Source of the DNA: Sulfurimonas sp. CG01_land_8_20_14_3_00_36_23
Lineage (GTDB): Bacteria > Campylobacterota > Campylobacteria > Campylobacterales > Sulfurimonadaceae
Length of the DNA: 64,000 nucleotides
NCBI GenBank assembly: GCA_002781365.1
Contig: PETN01000016.1
Location: 1 to 64,000 of the forward strand
Reading direction: 5' to 3'
In this document: one piece after another, positions 20,835 to 30,451 of the stretch
How positions within the stretch are numbered: position 1 is the first letter of the stretch
How the letters are laid out: every line of letters starts with the position of its first letter
Made by a program: the position numbers and the translations under genes
Notes under the pieces: generated by a model
The model's database searches: none
The model's input: the letters and a program-made list of their open reading frames with translations, nothing else
What the model was told of the DNA's origin: nothing

Positions 20835-21461
20835 CTAAAATCTTAGGTTAAAGCCAATAAAAGCAATGTTTGTATTGGATGATAGTCTATTTTGGAGTGT
20901 GTCTGTCTTATCACTCTTCTCATAAGAGAGGGATTGAAACTCATAAGCAATTTCAATATCAAAGTGTTCATTGAGTGGAATAAAAGTCCCGAGACCAAAA
21001 TTATAAGAACTAAAGTGCAGACTATTGACGGGTTGAGGGATAGTATCTCCATTAACAACACCATGCACATCTAAAAATCCAGCTCCATATCCAAACTTAA
21101 AAAATGGAAGCATAAATAGGTCGAAATCAAAGGCTTTTACCAGTTCAACATTTAGAGCATATTTGTTTCCATCTGGTTGTGTATTAGTTGAAAATGTCGT
21201 TGACTTATTATTTATATAATCTAAAGAGAATTCAATGGCATAAGCAGTTCTTTCTCCATAGCCAATTTTAAATCTTCCCATCTCTGAGTTCGTACCATCT
21301 CCTGAAGTTGAATCAGCAAAGGATTCATTGAAATAACCAACATCAGCTCCAATATATATTTTTGCTTCCGAATATAAAGATGTAATAAGTAATAAAAACA
21401 GAATAATTATTTTAGGTAAAGCGTTCAAAGTTTGGTCGTTATTTGCTTCGTATTGTCTCAC
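20835..21461 (-). CDS. outer-membrane beta-barrel-like protein
   Basis: Signal peptide, beta-strand pattern, C-terminal FIGFNLRF. Confidence 0.65.
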   Translation of the reverse strand: MRQYEANNDQTLNALPKIIILFLLLITSLYSEAKIYIGADVGYFNESFADSTSGDGTNSEMGRFKIGYGERTAYAIEFSLDYINNKSTTFSTNTQPDGNKYALNVELVKAFDFDLFMLPFFKFGYGAGFLDVHGVVNGDTIPQPVNSLHFSSYNFGLGTFIPLNEHFDIEIAYEFQSLSYEKSDKTDTLQNRLSSNTNIAFIGFNLRF

Positions 21462-21609
21462 TTTTAGTTTCCTTGTCTCATAGTAAAATTAGTGGGAATT
21501 ATATCTAAAAAGTTAAGAAGAAGCTTAAAGCTGAGAACTTATTTACAGGAGTTAGAGTTTGTAGTTATATTTTGCTATAATTTCATTAAAAAATTCAAGG
21601 ATAATTTTT

Positions 21610-21984
21610 ATGGGAATCCCTCAACCATCGTTTTATATATTTAAGTGTGAGCAGTCATCTCCTCCTGGCATGCCAAAACCATCATGTGTAACAGCACAAA
21701 CGCAGGACCTTTTTCAATATTTAGCACAAAGTTTAATGAAAGAGGGCATCATGGGAACGGTTCAACCTATCCGTACCTCATGTATGAATCGCTGTAATGC
21801 TGGTCCAATTATACTCGTAGAGCCAGGTCACACGATGTATGTTAGGCTTACAAAAGAGAAAATTGACCGTATAATTACGGAGCATATTATCGGTGGAAAT
21901 GTTGTTGAAGAGTATGTAATTGATTCTGAGTTGTGGGATGCGCCAATAACTCCAGCTGATATGAAAAAGCAGATGGGAAGATAA
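21610..21984 (+). CDS. (2Fe-2S) ferredoxin/thioredoxin-like domain protein
   Basis: [17 protein letters not shown]...[19 protein letters not shown]. Confidence 0.8.
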   Translation: MGIPQPSFYIFKCEQSSPPGMPKPSCVTAQTQDLFQYLAQSLMKEGIMGTVQPIRTSCMNRCNAGPIILVEPGHTMYVRLTKEKIDRIITEHIIGGNVVEEYVIDSELWDAPITPADMKKQMGR

Positions 21985-21991
21985 GGAATAT

Positions 21992-22360
21992 TTGATGACA
22001 ATAGAGATGCTATATAGTAAAATTCATCGTGCTACAGTGACAGATGCCAACTTGAATTATGTTGGTTCTATCACGATTGATGAAGAGTTACTAGAAGCTG
22101 CAAAGATGATAGTTGGGCAAAAAGTTGAGATTTTAAATGTAAACAACGGTGAAAGATTCTCGACCTATATCATCTTAGGTGAACGCGGTAAAAGAGACAT
22201 CTGTCTTAATGGTGCTGCGGCTAGAAAAGTGCATAAAGGTGACAAAGTTATTATTGTTGCTTATGCGACTTATGATGAAAAAGAGCTTGAGACCTATAAG
22301 CCAAAAGTTGTCATTTTAGATGATGATAACAATATCGACTCAGTGGCTGAGAAGATCTAA
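21992..22360 (+). CDS. panD: aspartate 1-decarboxylase
   Basis: [31 protein letters not shown]; GYxxGSI-type processing site; [16 protein letters not shown]. Confidence 0.95.
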   Translation: MMTIEMLYSKIHRATVTDANLNYVGSITIDEELLEAAKMIVGQKVEILNVNNGERFSTYIILGERGKRDICLNGAAARKVHKGDKVIIVAYATYDEKELETYKPKVVILDDDNNIDSVAEKI

Positions 22361-22362
22361 TC

Positions 22363-22671
22363 ATGTTCTCTAAACTTGGCGATATGAACAAAATGTTTGA
22401 GGGAATGCAAGAGAATGCAAAAAAACTTCAAGCAGAGTTAGAGTCAAAAGTTTTCAGTGTAAAAAGTGGTGGTGGTCTTCTTGAAGTAAGTATGAATGGT
22501 AAAAGCGAAGTGGTTGATTTATCTATCGATGACTCTCTTATGTCCGATAAGCAAATGCTTCAGATTCTACTTATTGGTGCGATCAATGATGTCAATAAAA
22601 TGGTTCAGCATAACCAACAAAACAGTGCCATGGGTATGCTAGGCGACATGAATCTATCAGGGATAAAATAA
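22363..22671 (+). CDS. YbaB/EbfC family nucleoid-associated protein
   Basis: MFSKLGDMNKMFEGMQENAKKLQAEL. Confidence 0.88.
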   Translation: MFSKLGDMNKMFEGMQENAKKLQAELESKVFSVKSGGGLLEVSMNGKSEVVDLSIDDSLMSDKQMLQILLIGAINDVNKMVQHNQQNSAMGMLGDMNLSGIK

Positions 22672-23655
22672 GTGTTAAGAGTACTCTTGACACTTGCTTT
22701 TGTACTCCTTACGCTTCAAGCTTCATGCAGGGGTGGATATAATTCTTGCAAACAAAAAATTATTGACTCCAACTCCATAGTAGACCAAACCCTTCAAATT
22801 CCCGTAGGTTCAAATAAAAGGCTTGTTTTTTCCCTTTCAGTTCCACATGCCAAGATACTCAAATCTGACCCCTTCTTAGGACTCTACTTGATAGAAGATA
22901 AAAAAGGTTTTAAATATCCATTTAGAATCAACAATAATCTCTCTTTAGGCAAAGCGGCTGTGGATAAAACGATGGCAATAGAAGGAAAGATTCTTAAAAA
23001 GCAGGTTGGGCTCAACAGTTTTGCTACTTTTAGTGAACCACTCAGTGTTCCTGCGCTGCTAACCAATAGTTGCTGTGCAATTGAAGGAATAGTGACAGGA
23101 AGAGGAATCATAGAAAAAGAGTATATTCAAAGATTTTTACAAACAGATGATACAAGATATGCTGATATTGGGATTCGTGTAATAGATGAAAAGAAGCGAG
23201 TTGTTGTCTCTTCTATAGACCCTTTTATGAGTAAGAACCCATTTAAAAAGGGTGATTGCATTTTAGAGCTTGATGGCAAGCGAGTGATGGGGAGTGCTGC
23301 ATTGATGAGAGAGATACTCTTTGCAAAAATCGGTTCATGTCACAAAGTAAAAATAAAACGAGGCACGCAAACTTTAACCATCACGGTAGTGAGTAAAAAA
23401 AGACATAGTGGCGGCTACAAAAGCGATACCTATCTGGAACAATACGGCTGGACGTTTGACAAAGATTTGAGAATCATAAAAATTGCAAAAGAGAGCAAAA
23501 AGTATGGGCTTAACCTTGGGGACAGATTGATTCAAGTAAATGGGGAAAAAGTAAAAAACCAAGAAGATATAGCAAAAAATATTTCAAATTTTAAAGATTA
23601 TGCCTCTTTACTCTTTGAGAGAGATCATTTTCAGTTTTTTGTGAATGTTAATTAG
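22672..23655 (+). CDS. PDZ-domain secreted/periplasmic protein
   Basis: GTG start, signal peptide, two PDZ-like stretches (KKGDCILELDGKRVMGS; YGLNLGDRLIQVNGEKV). Confidence 0.65.
   Translation: MLRVLLTLAFVLLTLQASCRGGYNSCKQKIIDSNSIVDQTLQIPVGSNKRLVFSLSVPHAKILKSDPFLGLYLIEDKKGFKYPFRINNNLSLGKAAVDKTMAIEGKILKKQVGLNSFATFSEPLSVPALLTNSCCAIEGIVTGRGIIEKEYIQRFLQTDDTRYADIGIRVIDEKKRVVVSSIDPFMSKNPFKKGDCILELDGKRVMGSAALMREILFAKIGSCHKVKIKRGTQTLTITVVSKKRHSGGYKSDTYLEQYGWTFDKDLRIIKIAKESKKYGLNLGDRLIQVNGEKVKNQEDIAKNISNFKDYASLLFERDHFQFFVNVN
22841..22853. repeat. uptake-like motif copy TTCCACATGCCAA
   Basis: exact 13-mer, PDZ gene. Confidence 0.8.
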
Positions 23656-23667
23656 ATAAAATCCCAC

Positions 23668-24531
23668 ATGCAAAACTTTGAAATTTTTTTAATAAAAAAC
23701 TTACCAATATCAAAAAGTATTCACCCTACTTATGAAGATGCACTTCAGAATATGCTTGTAGCAGGTGGGAAGAGATTTCGTCCCGCACTTTTGCTTGGTG
23801 TGGTTAATACTTATAACCCACTTTTAGAAGAGGGAGCCATGCATGCGGCATACGCAATCGAGTTACTGCATACTTATTCTCTGATTCATGATGACTTGCC
23901 AGCGATGGACAACTCTCCACTGCGCCGTGGGAACCCAACTCTTCATGTTGTTTATGACGAAGTGACGGCAATACTTGTGGGAGACGCGCTTAATACATAC
24001 GCTTTTGAAGTCTTAAGTAATGCCCCTTTTTCAGACTATACAAGAGTGCAACTTATCAAAGAATTAGCAAGTAATGGCGGGCTAAATGGTATGGTTCTTG
24101 GGCAGGCAATGGATTGTTATTTTGAGAATAAACCTCTCAATATAGAGGAAATAAAGCTACTCCATACAAACAAGACTGCAAAACTTATAGCCGCTTCCCT
24201 TAAAATGGGTGCTATTATTGTTGGTAAAGAAGATTTAGGTGAGAAACTTTATGATTTTGGCATAAAACTGGGTCTTTTATTTCAAATACAAGATGATATT
24301 TTAGATGTGACACAAAGTTCAGAGGAAGCAGGAAAACTAACAAACAATGATGAAGAGAAAAATAGTTTTGTAACTATATTAGGTTTAGAAAAAGCACTAA
24401 GCGAAGCGAATATTTTGGCAGATGCGCTTTTAGAAGAGATGAATGGCTTTGATGAGAGTTTAAAAAATGAACTCTCTAGCCTTCTTGTAAAATATATCAA
24501 CAGACACAAACTAGAAGAGACGCTTGTATAG
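23668..24531 (+). CDS. ispA: polyprenyl (farnesyl/geranylgeranyl) diphosphate synthase
   Basis: GGKRFRPALLL; LIHDDLPAMDN; LGLLFQIQDDILD. Confidence 0.9.
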   Translation: MQNFEIFLIKNLPISKSIHPTYEDALQNMLVAGGKRFRPALLLGVVNTYNPLLEEGAMHAAYAIELLHTYSLIHDDLPAMDNSPLRRGNPTLHVVYDEVTAILVGDALNTYAFEVLSNAPFSDYTRVQLIKELASNGGLNGMVLGQAMDCYFENKPLNIEEIKLLHTNKTAKLIAASLKMGAIIVGKEDLGEKLYDFGIKLGLLFQIQDDILDVTQSSEEAGKLTNNDEEKNSFVTILGLEKALSEANILADALLEEMNGFDESLKNELSSLLVKYINRHKLEETLV

Positions 24532-24568
24532 CGACTCTCTTTAGAAAACTAAAACAAGGTAAGAAAGT

Positions 24569-26488
24569 ATGAGCAATGTAATGCGTCAAAAAATGGCAAA
24601 CACAATCAGGTTTTTAGCAGCAGATATGGTGCAAGCGGCAAACTCAGGACATCCAGGTGCCCCAATGGGACTCGCAGACATCGCTGTAGTTTTAAGTGAA
24701 CATCTCAATCATAATCCGAAAAATCCATCATGGCTCAACCGTGACAGATTGGTTTTTTCAGGCGGTCACGCAACGGGACTTATCTATGCACTCTACTATC
24801 TTTGGGGGTATGGGCTAGAAGTAGAAGATTTAAAAAACTTTCGTCAACTTGATTCAAAAACTCCAGGACATCCAGAGTTTGGACACACTGCAGGGATTGA
24901 GATTACAACAGGACCACTTGGTCAGGGAATCGCAAACGCTGTTGGTTTCTCTATGGCTTCAAAATTTGTAGGTGCGCAGGTTAACTCTGAAACTGCTGAA
25001 CTTATTGACCACAATGTTTACTGTCTTTGTGGTGATGGCGATTTGGAAGAGGGTATCTCTTATGAAGCTTGCTCTATCGCTGGACACAATAAACTTGATA
25101 ACTTAATCCTCATCTATGACTCAAATCGTATAACTATAGAGGGCTCAACAGATTTAAGTATCTCTGAAAATATTCGCATGCGATTTGAGTCTCAAGCTTG
25201 GGATGTTTTAGAGTGTGACGGACATGACTTTGATGCAATTGACGCAGCACTTACAACTGCAAAAACGAACAAAAAACCAACACTTATTATTGCAAATACA
25301 GTGATAGCAAAAGGTGCAGGAAAACTTGAAGGTTCCCATCATGCACATGGTGCTCCTCTTGGTGCAGAGATAATCGCAGAGGCAAAGTTGGCATGTGGAT
25401 TTGATGCCAATAAGAGTTTTCAAGTGGATGAAGATGTGATGATTCGCTTTAGATGTGCAATTGAAAAAGGTGATTTTTTAGAGCGTGAGTGGATTCATAG
25501 ACAAAAAACAGTTCCACTTATGGAGCAAAATGAAGCGCTTATAGCTTTAGAAAACCATGACTTTTCTCGTATTGAGTATCCAACTTTTGATAAAGCAGAT
25601 GCAACAAGAAATACAAATGGAAAGATTATGAATGCAATCGCGAGAGCTGTTCCAAGCTTTTTAGGTGGTTCAGCAGATTTAAGCCCATCCAATAAAACAA
25701 ACCTAGAAAATATGGGTGTTTATCCAAAGGGAAGAAATATCTACTTTGGTATCCGTGAACATGCAATGGCTTCTATCACAAATGCTATAGCGCTTTATGG
25801 ACCACTTTTGCCTTTTAGTGCAACTTTCTTTGTATTCTCAGACTACCTAAAGCCAGCTGCTAGAATTGCCGCACTTACAGGGATTCAACAGTTTTTTATC
25901 TGGACGCATGATAGTATCGGTGTAGGTGAAGATGGACCGACACACCAACCTATTGAACATCTTTCTCAGTTCCGTTCACTTCCAAACTTTTATGTTTGGA
26001 GACCTGCAGATGGAGCAGAAAATGTTGAAGCTTGGAAAACTGCGTTGACGATGCGTAAATCACCATCCGCATTTGTATGTTCAAGACAAAATCTAGCACT
26101 ACTTCCACATGCCAAAAAAGGGAGTGCAAGCCAAGGTGGGTACTTGCTTGCAAGTGATGAGGCTGCAACTATCACTTTGATGGCTTCGGGAAGTGAAGTA
26201 GAACTTGCTCTTAAAGTGAAAGAGGCATTGAGTGCAAAAGGTGAAAAAGTAAATGTGGTTTCAGTTCCGTGTTATGACCTTTTCATTGAGCAAGAGGAGT
26301 CATATATCGACTCTATCATCAAACCTGAGACGAAAAAAGTTGCTATAGAAGCTGCGAGAGGTTTAGAGTGGTATAAACTAGCAGACAGAGTAATAGGAAT
26401 GGATAGTTTTGGAGCATCCGCACCAGCTGAGGAGCTTTTTGATAAGTTTGGTTTTACAGTAGAAAATATTTTACAAAAAATCAAATAA
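24569..26488 (+). CDS. tkt: transketolase
   Basis: MANTIRFLAADMVQAANSGHPGAPMGLADIAVVL; GDGDLEEGISYEACSIAG; FGIREHAMASITNA. Confidence 0.97.
   Translation: MSNVMRQKMANTIRFLAADMVQAANSGHPGAPMGLADIAVVLSEHLNHNPKNPSWLNRDRLVFSGGHATGLIYALYYLWGYGLEVEDLKNFRQLDSKTPGHPEFGHTAGIEITTGPLGQGIANAVGFSMASKFVGAQVNSETAELIDHNVYCLCGDGDLEEGISYEACSIAGHNKLDNLILIYDSNRITIEGSTDLSISENIRMRFESQAWDVLECDGHDFDAIDAALTTAKTNKKPTLIIANTVIAKGAGKLEGSHHAHGAPLGAEIIAEAKLACGFDANKSFQVDEDVMIRFRCAIEKGDFLEREWIHRQKTVPLMEQNEALIALENHDFSRIEYPTFDKADATRNTNGKIMNAIARAVPSFLGGSADLSPSNKTNLENMGVYPKGRNIYFGIREHAMASITNAIALYGPLLPFSATFFVFSDYLKPAARIAALTGIQQFFIWTHDSIGVGEDGPTHQPIEHLSQFRSLPNFYVWRPADGAENVEAWKTALTMRKSPSAFVCSRQNLALLPHAKKGSASQGGYLLASDEAATITLMASGSEVELALKVKEALSAKGEKVNVVSVPCYDLFIEQEESYIDSIIKPETKKVAIEAARGLEWYKLADRVIGMDSFGASAPAEELFDKFGFTVENILQKIK
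25388..25399. repeat. uptake-like motif copy TTGGCATGTGGA
   Basis: exact core, tkt. Confidence 0.75.
26103..26115. repeat. uptake-like motif copy TTCCACATGCCAA
   Basis: exact 13-mer, tkt. Confidence 0.8.
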
Positions 26489-26507
26489 CTATAAAAAAAG
26501 AGGTTAA

Positions 26508-26828
26508 ATGCAAAAAGTTGAAGAAATAGAGACTCTTATCACTACGAAGCCAGCGGTAATGCTCTATTTCTCAGCTCCGACATGTAATGTCTGCCATGCG
26601 TTAAAACCTAAACTTTTAGAAGCTATAGATGAAAATTTTCCAGCGGTTGAGATTGTGAGCATTGACACCTCAGTAGAGCAAAAGTTAGCGGCATACTTTA
26701 ATGTTTTCGCTATCCCTACAGTTTTAGTCTATCTTGATGGGAAAGAGTTTTTAAGAAAATCCCGTCACATGAGTGTCGGAGATGTAACAGAGTCGATTAG
26801 ACGACCTTATAACATGATGATGTCCTAA
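26508..26828 (+). CDS. thioredoxin family protein
   Basis: FSAPTCNVCHALKPKL; FNVFAIPTVLVYLDG. Confidence 0.85.
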   Translation: MQKVEEIETLITTKPAVMLYFSAPTCNVCHALKPKLLEAIDENFPAVEIVSIDTSVEQKLAAYFNVFAIPTVLVYLDGKEFLRKSRHMSVGDVTESIRRPYNMMMS

Positions 26829-26836
26829 GAAATTAT

Positions 26837-26912
26837 CTCCTTGTCGCTTAACAGGATAAAGCAGTCCCCTCCTAAGGGATAGCTCGAGGTTCGAGTCCTC
26901 GCAGGGAGACCA
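26837..26912 (+). tRNA. tRNA-Arg (CCT)
   Basis: CTCCTTG/CAGGGAG acceptor, loop CTCCTAA, T-arm CGAGG-TTCGAGT-CCTCG, encoded CCA. Confidence 0.93.
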
Positions 26913-26913
26913 A

Positions 26914-27822
26914 TTATAAAAAGCTAAGCACCCAAACTCCTGCAAATACAAAACCTAAAAAGAGAATAGATGAGATAAAAACCAAGCCTGTTACAACCTT
27001 TGGCAAGCAATTGTAGAGCGAAGCTATATTGACATTTGCAACAGCAAGAGGCATCATAAGTTCTATAAATATGACTCCTTTGAGCATCTTCTCAAGTTCA
27101 ATATTGTAAAGAATAAAAAATGCTATGGCTGGTAGGAGGATAAACTTTATGCTCATCACCCAGAGTGTTAACGCTTTACTTAGTTCCCTTATTTTTGAGC
27201 CATAGAGATAAATTCCAAACAAAAATAACTGCATTGTCATAGAAGCATACGCTCCCATCATGAGCATGTCTAGTATGATTTTTGATGGTTCATAATGGTT
27301 GATACTTAGAATTATTGCAAAGATTGCTGCCCATAAGATTGGGAGTTTGATTATATTTTTGAGTGAAGTTTTAACATCAAAACTTCCTCGAGAGTAGTAA
27401 AAAACTCCAAAGGTATAGACTAAAAAAACTGTTGCAAGATTGACAACTGTGGTGTAAGGTATAGACTCTTCACCAAAAATGGCAATATTTAAAGGAATTC
27501 CCAAGTTCCCAGTATTGCCAATAATAGCGGCAACCGTTGCCACAGAGTACTCTTTTTTATCGGTGAAAAGTTTCTTTGCAACGAGAGCAGAGATAAGAAG
27601 TACAATGAGAACAATTGCCAAATATATACTTGGCGTATAGAGCAGAGTCATATCAATTGGGTGAATTAAAAGTCCCCAAAATGTTAGAAAAACTTGTAAA
27701 AAATAGACATTGATTAGAGTAATGGTTCTATCATCAATCTGCTCTTTAAAACTCATTTTTGCAACGAAGCCTAGAAGAATAAAAATATAGACGCTTATCA
27801 CTGAAAAAATGATGGAAGTCAT
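26914..27822 (-). CDS. AEC-family (auxin efflux carrier-like) transporter
   Basis: About 9 TM segments; IIGNTGNLGIPLNIAIFG and LMMPLAVANVNIASLY. Confidence 0.8.
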   Translation of the reverse strand: MTSIIFSVISVYIFILLGFVAKMSFKEQIDDRTITLINVYFLQVFLTFWGLLIHPIDMTLLYTPSIYLAIVLIVLLISALVAKKLFTDKKEYSVATVAAIIGNTGNLGIPLNIAIFGEESIPYTTVVNLATVFLVYTFGVFYYSRGSFDVKTSLKNIIKLPILWAAIFAIILSINHYEPSKIILDMLMMGAYASMTMQLFLFGIYLYGSKIRELSKALTLWVMSIKFILLPAIAFFILYNIELEKMLKGVIFIELMMPLAVANVNIASLYNCLPKVVTGLVFISSILFLGFVFAGVWVLSFL

Positions 27823-27834
27823 AAGCGGAAATTC

Positions 27835-28584
27835 TTACTTTATAAAGGCTAGCAAAGAAGCAGTTACAGCCACATTTAAGGACTCAACCCCTCTATTCAT
27901 AGGTATACTTAGTGTGTCGTTACAAAGTATTTCAACCTCTGGGGAAACACCTTCACTCTCATTCCCTAGAACAAAGATTGTTTTGGCATGTGGAACTACA
28001 TCATAAATATTATGTTTGGCATGGGATGAGAGCGCATAAATTCTTGTATCACTGAGTGTTTTTAGGACTTCATCAATGGTATCACAAAAATATATAGGAA
28101 GTTTAAAGAGTGTTCCTGCACTTGCTTTTATGACAAGTGGAGAAATTTTTGCACTGTTTTTTTTAGGTAAGATAATTCCATCAACATTTCCAGCTGCGCA
28201 AGAACGAATAATCATTCCAAGGTTTTGCGGATTTTGGATACCATCGAGGGCTATGAGTTTAAAGGAGTGAAGCTTTTGGATCTCATTGGCATTTTGATAG
28301 GTTCGAGCGATGATATCTATGGCAACACCTTGGTCTTGCTTGGCATTTTTACTTATGCGACTCAGTGCATGTTTTGAGTGGTAGCTTACTTCAAGATTCC
28401 TCTTTTTTGCTAAATCTAAAATAGTTTTCACTGCACCATCTGTTTTGTTCGAGTCTGCCATGTGGATTTTATGAATACCTATCGTCTCATCTTGTAAAAC
28501 TTCTATAACTACATTTCTGCCATAGAGCGTGATGACTTTATCAAAATATGTTTTTTTATCTAAATACTCTTGTGAATCTTGCAA
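27835..28584 (-). CDS. TrmH/SpoU family rRNA methyltransferase
   Basis: LIALDGIQNPQNLGMIIRSCAAGNVDGIILP; VLGNESEGVSPEV; SIPMNRGVESLNVAVTASLLAF. Confidence 0.92.
   Translation of the reverse strand: MQDSQEYLDKKTYFDKVITLYGRNVVIEVLQDETIGIHKIHMADSNKTDGAVKTILDLAKKRNLEVSYHSKHALSRISKNAKQDQGVAIDIIARTYQNANEIQKLHSFKLIALDGIQNPQNLGMIIRSCAAGNVDGIILPKKNSAKISPLVIKASAGTLFKLPIYFCDTIDEVLKTLSDTRIYALSSHAKHNIYDVVPHAKTIFVLGNESEGVSPEVEILCNDTLSIPMNRGVESLNVAVTASLLAFIK
27983..27995. repeat. uptake-like motif copy TTGGCATGTGGAA
   Basis: exact 13-mer, rRNA methyltransferase gene. Confidence 0.8.
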
Positions 28585-28679
28585 AATAGTGCCTTTGTGT
28601 GTATAGTTGAAATACTAACACACTTTGCCATGATTTTGACATTTAATTGCATTACAATCTTGCTAAAGAAGGAGTGAAC

Positions 28680-28931
28680 ATGACAACAATTAGCATAATT
28701 AATGGAACAATTATCAAAGATGGAAAGCTTGTTGTTCCTCAGCAGTGTCAACTTGGACTGCGAGTTGAAAATGTGTTGGATTATTTTTCAAAACATAAAA
28801 TTGATTTGGATTTAACACAACATGAAGAGTGCATCTCTTTTAGTATTGAACATATCTTAGGAAAGAAAAAACTAATCAAAGCTCTGATAGATGACAAGGT
28901 TATAAAAGTGCATCAACTTATGGGTGCTTAA
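28680..28931 (+). CDS. small hypothetical protein
   Basis: ATG at 28680 preceded by AAGGAG; 83 aa. Confidence 0.5.
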   Translation: MTTISIINGTIIKDGKLVVPQQCQLGLRVENVLDYFSKHKIDLDLTQHEECISFSIEHILGKKKLIKALIDDKVIKVHQLMGA

Positions 28932-29653
28932 TCTATAGTATAAACTATCTCTCTTTTATTTTTTGTGACTAGAATTTCCTTGACGTTTAAACCCTCTATA
29001 TTAAGCGACATAAACTCATCCAAAGAGTTTATGTTATGCTTTGCTACTTCTCTTAAAACTACTCCCCGATACGCTTTTGCCCAATGGCTTACAACTTTGT
29101 CATTTTTAAGAAATTTGAGTGTTGTGTAGGGCTTTGTAATTTTATAAAATTTATCATAATATCCTGCACGAAGGTCTAGAATATCATTGTTAGCTAGAAA
29201 TAAATCGAGTTGATAAGAGAACCTCTCTTTGTAAAATTTATCTGGAACAAAGCTTCCGATGTTATTGCCCTGTTTCACTTTATAGTTAGCGATTGGGTCT
29301 CCTCCAAGGAGTGGACCATAGAGATTGGAGAAGATGATTGTATTTTGTTTTAAAAAGTCTTGTGCCTCTTTTTTTAAGCTGCCATATTTTAAATACTCAT
29401 AAGCAACACCCTGATACCTCTCTATGGCAGACATAAGTGGTGATGAAAAAATGTCATGTATGTAAGCTTCGCACTCACTATACTTTTTGAAGCCGAAAAG
29501 TTCACATATCTCTTCTTGGGTAGAGTTTTTTAAGAGATTATTGTACTCATTTAAGATTCCTTCTCTTGCTTTGTTTGAGCCAAGGAGCTCCTTTTGCTTT
29601 TCATCACCACCAACTTGTTTGCCTTCAGATGGGGAAAATAGTATTTTTAGCAT
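28928..29653 (-). CDS. yaaA: YaaA family (DUF328) peroxide-stress protein
   Basis: MLKILFSPSEGKQVGG; FSNLYGPLLGGDPIANYKVKQG; LDLRAGYYDKFYK. Confidence 0.8.
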   Translation of the reverse strand: MLKILFSPSEGKQVGGDEKQKELLGSNKAREGILNEYNNLLKNSTQEEICELFGFKKYSECEAYIHDIFSSPLMSAIERYQGVAYEYLKYGSLKKEAQDFLKQNTIIFSNLYGPLLGGDPIANYKVKQGNNIGSFVPDKFYKERFSYQLDLFLANNDILDLRAGYYDKFYKITKPYTTLKFLKNDKVVSHWAKAYRGVVLREVAKHNINSLDEFMSLNIEGLNVKEILVTKNKREIVYTID

Positions 29654-29733
29654 GTAGATACCTCGTGTAAAAATGAATAAACTTTTTATCTAATTGTATC
29701 AACATAAATGGTATAATCGACGAATATTTATAT

Positions 29734-30450
29734 GTGAGGCATAGAATGAAACAGTTTTTCTTATTTATGTTAACAGCTTTTTTTACTTTAGCTTCGGCGA
29801 GTATAAGTGTTGGCAGTGTTGAAAAAGTAAGTGGTAGTGTCAAAGTTCAGAGTGAAAATTCTATAAAAAAGAGAAATGTTTCTGTTGGTCTTGAGATACA
29901 AGAGGGCGACTTAATCACTACATCAAAAAAAGGTTCTGCTCTTATAAAATTAAGAGATGGGTCATCCGTAGTATTAGATACAAGTTCAACACTTCATTTT
30001 AAATCATCTAACTCTGCTGAGCAAACAAGTGGAAAAGTTTTTTATAAAATCACCTCTCGAGATGCGCAAAACTCTTTAAAGATTAAAACTCCATTTGCAA
30101 TTATAGGTATCAAAGGCACTACTTTTATTGTCAATACTACTGCAAATGCCTCTGTCATACTCAAGGAGGGCTCCATTGGGATACAAAGTCTCAAAGAGGA
30201 GTTTGAGTTGTATAGAAAAAAAGTTCAAGAAGAGTTCAACAATTATGTTTCACACCAGCAATCAGAGTTTGAGAAGTATAAAAATGCACAGAATAAGTAT
30301 GCTGTTGCAGAATCAACAAAAGAGTTTGATTTAGAAGCTGGAAATAGAGTCTCTTTCATTTCTAATAGAGTAAATGAAGATGCTTGGAGTCAGGAAGATG
30401 ATGCAGAGTTTGAACATTTTGAAAAATTATTGAAGGCTATGAAGCACTAA
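29734..30450 (+). CDS. FecR-domain periplasmic protein
   Basis: VGLEIQEGDLITTSKKGSALIKLRDGSSVVLDTSSTLHF; IKTPFAIIGIKGTTFIV. Confidence 0.85.
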   Translation: MRHRMKQFFLFMLTAFFTLASASISVGSVEKVSGSVKVQSENSIKKRNVSVGLEIQEGDLITTSKKGSALIKLRDGSSVVLDTSSTLHFKSSNSAEQTSGKVFYKITSRDAQNSLKIKTPFAIIGIKGTTFIVNTTANASVILKEGSIGIQSLKEEFELYRKKVQEEFNNYVSHQQSEFEKYKNAQNKYAVAESTKEFDLEAGNRVSFISNRVNEDAWSQEDDAEFEHFEKLLKAMKH

Positions 30451-30451
30451 A

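Noticed and set aside
21664-21678. CCTGGCATGCCAAAA as a motif copy
   Set aside because: Only the CATGCCAAA half matches; the CCACA half is absent.
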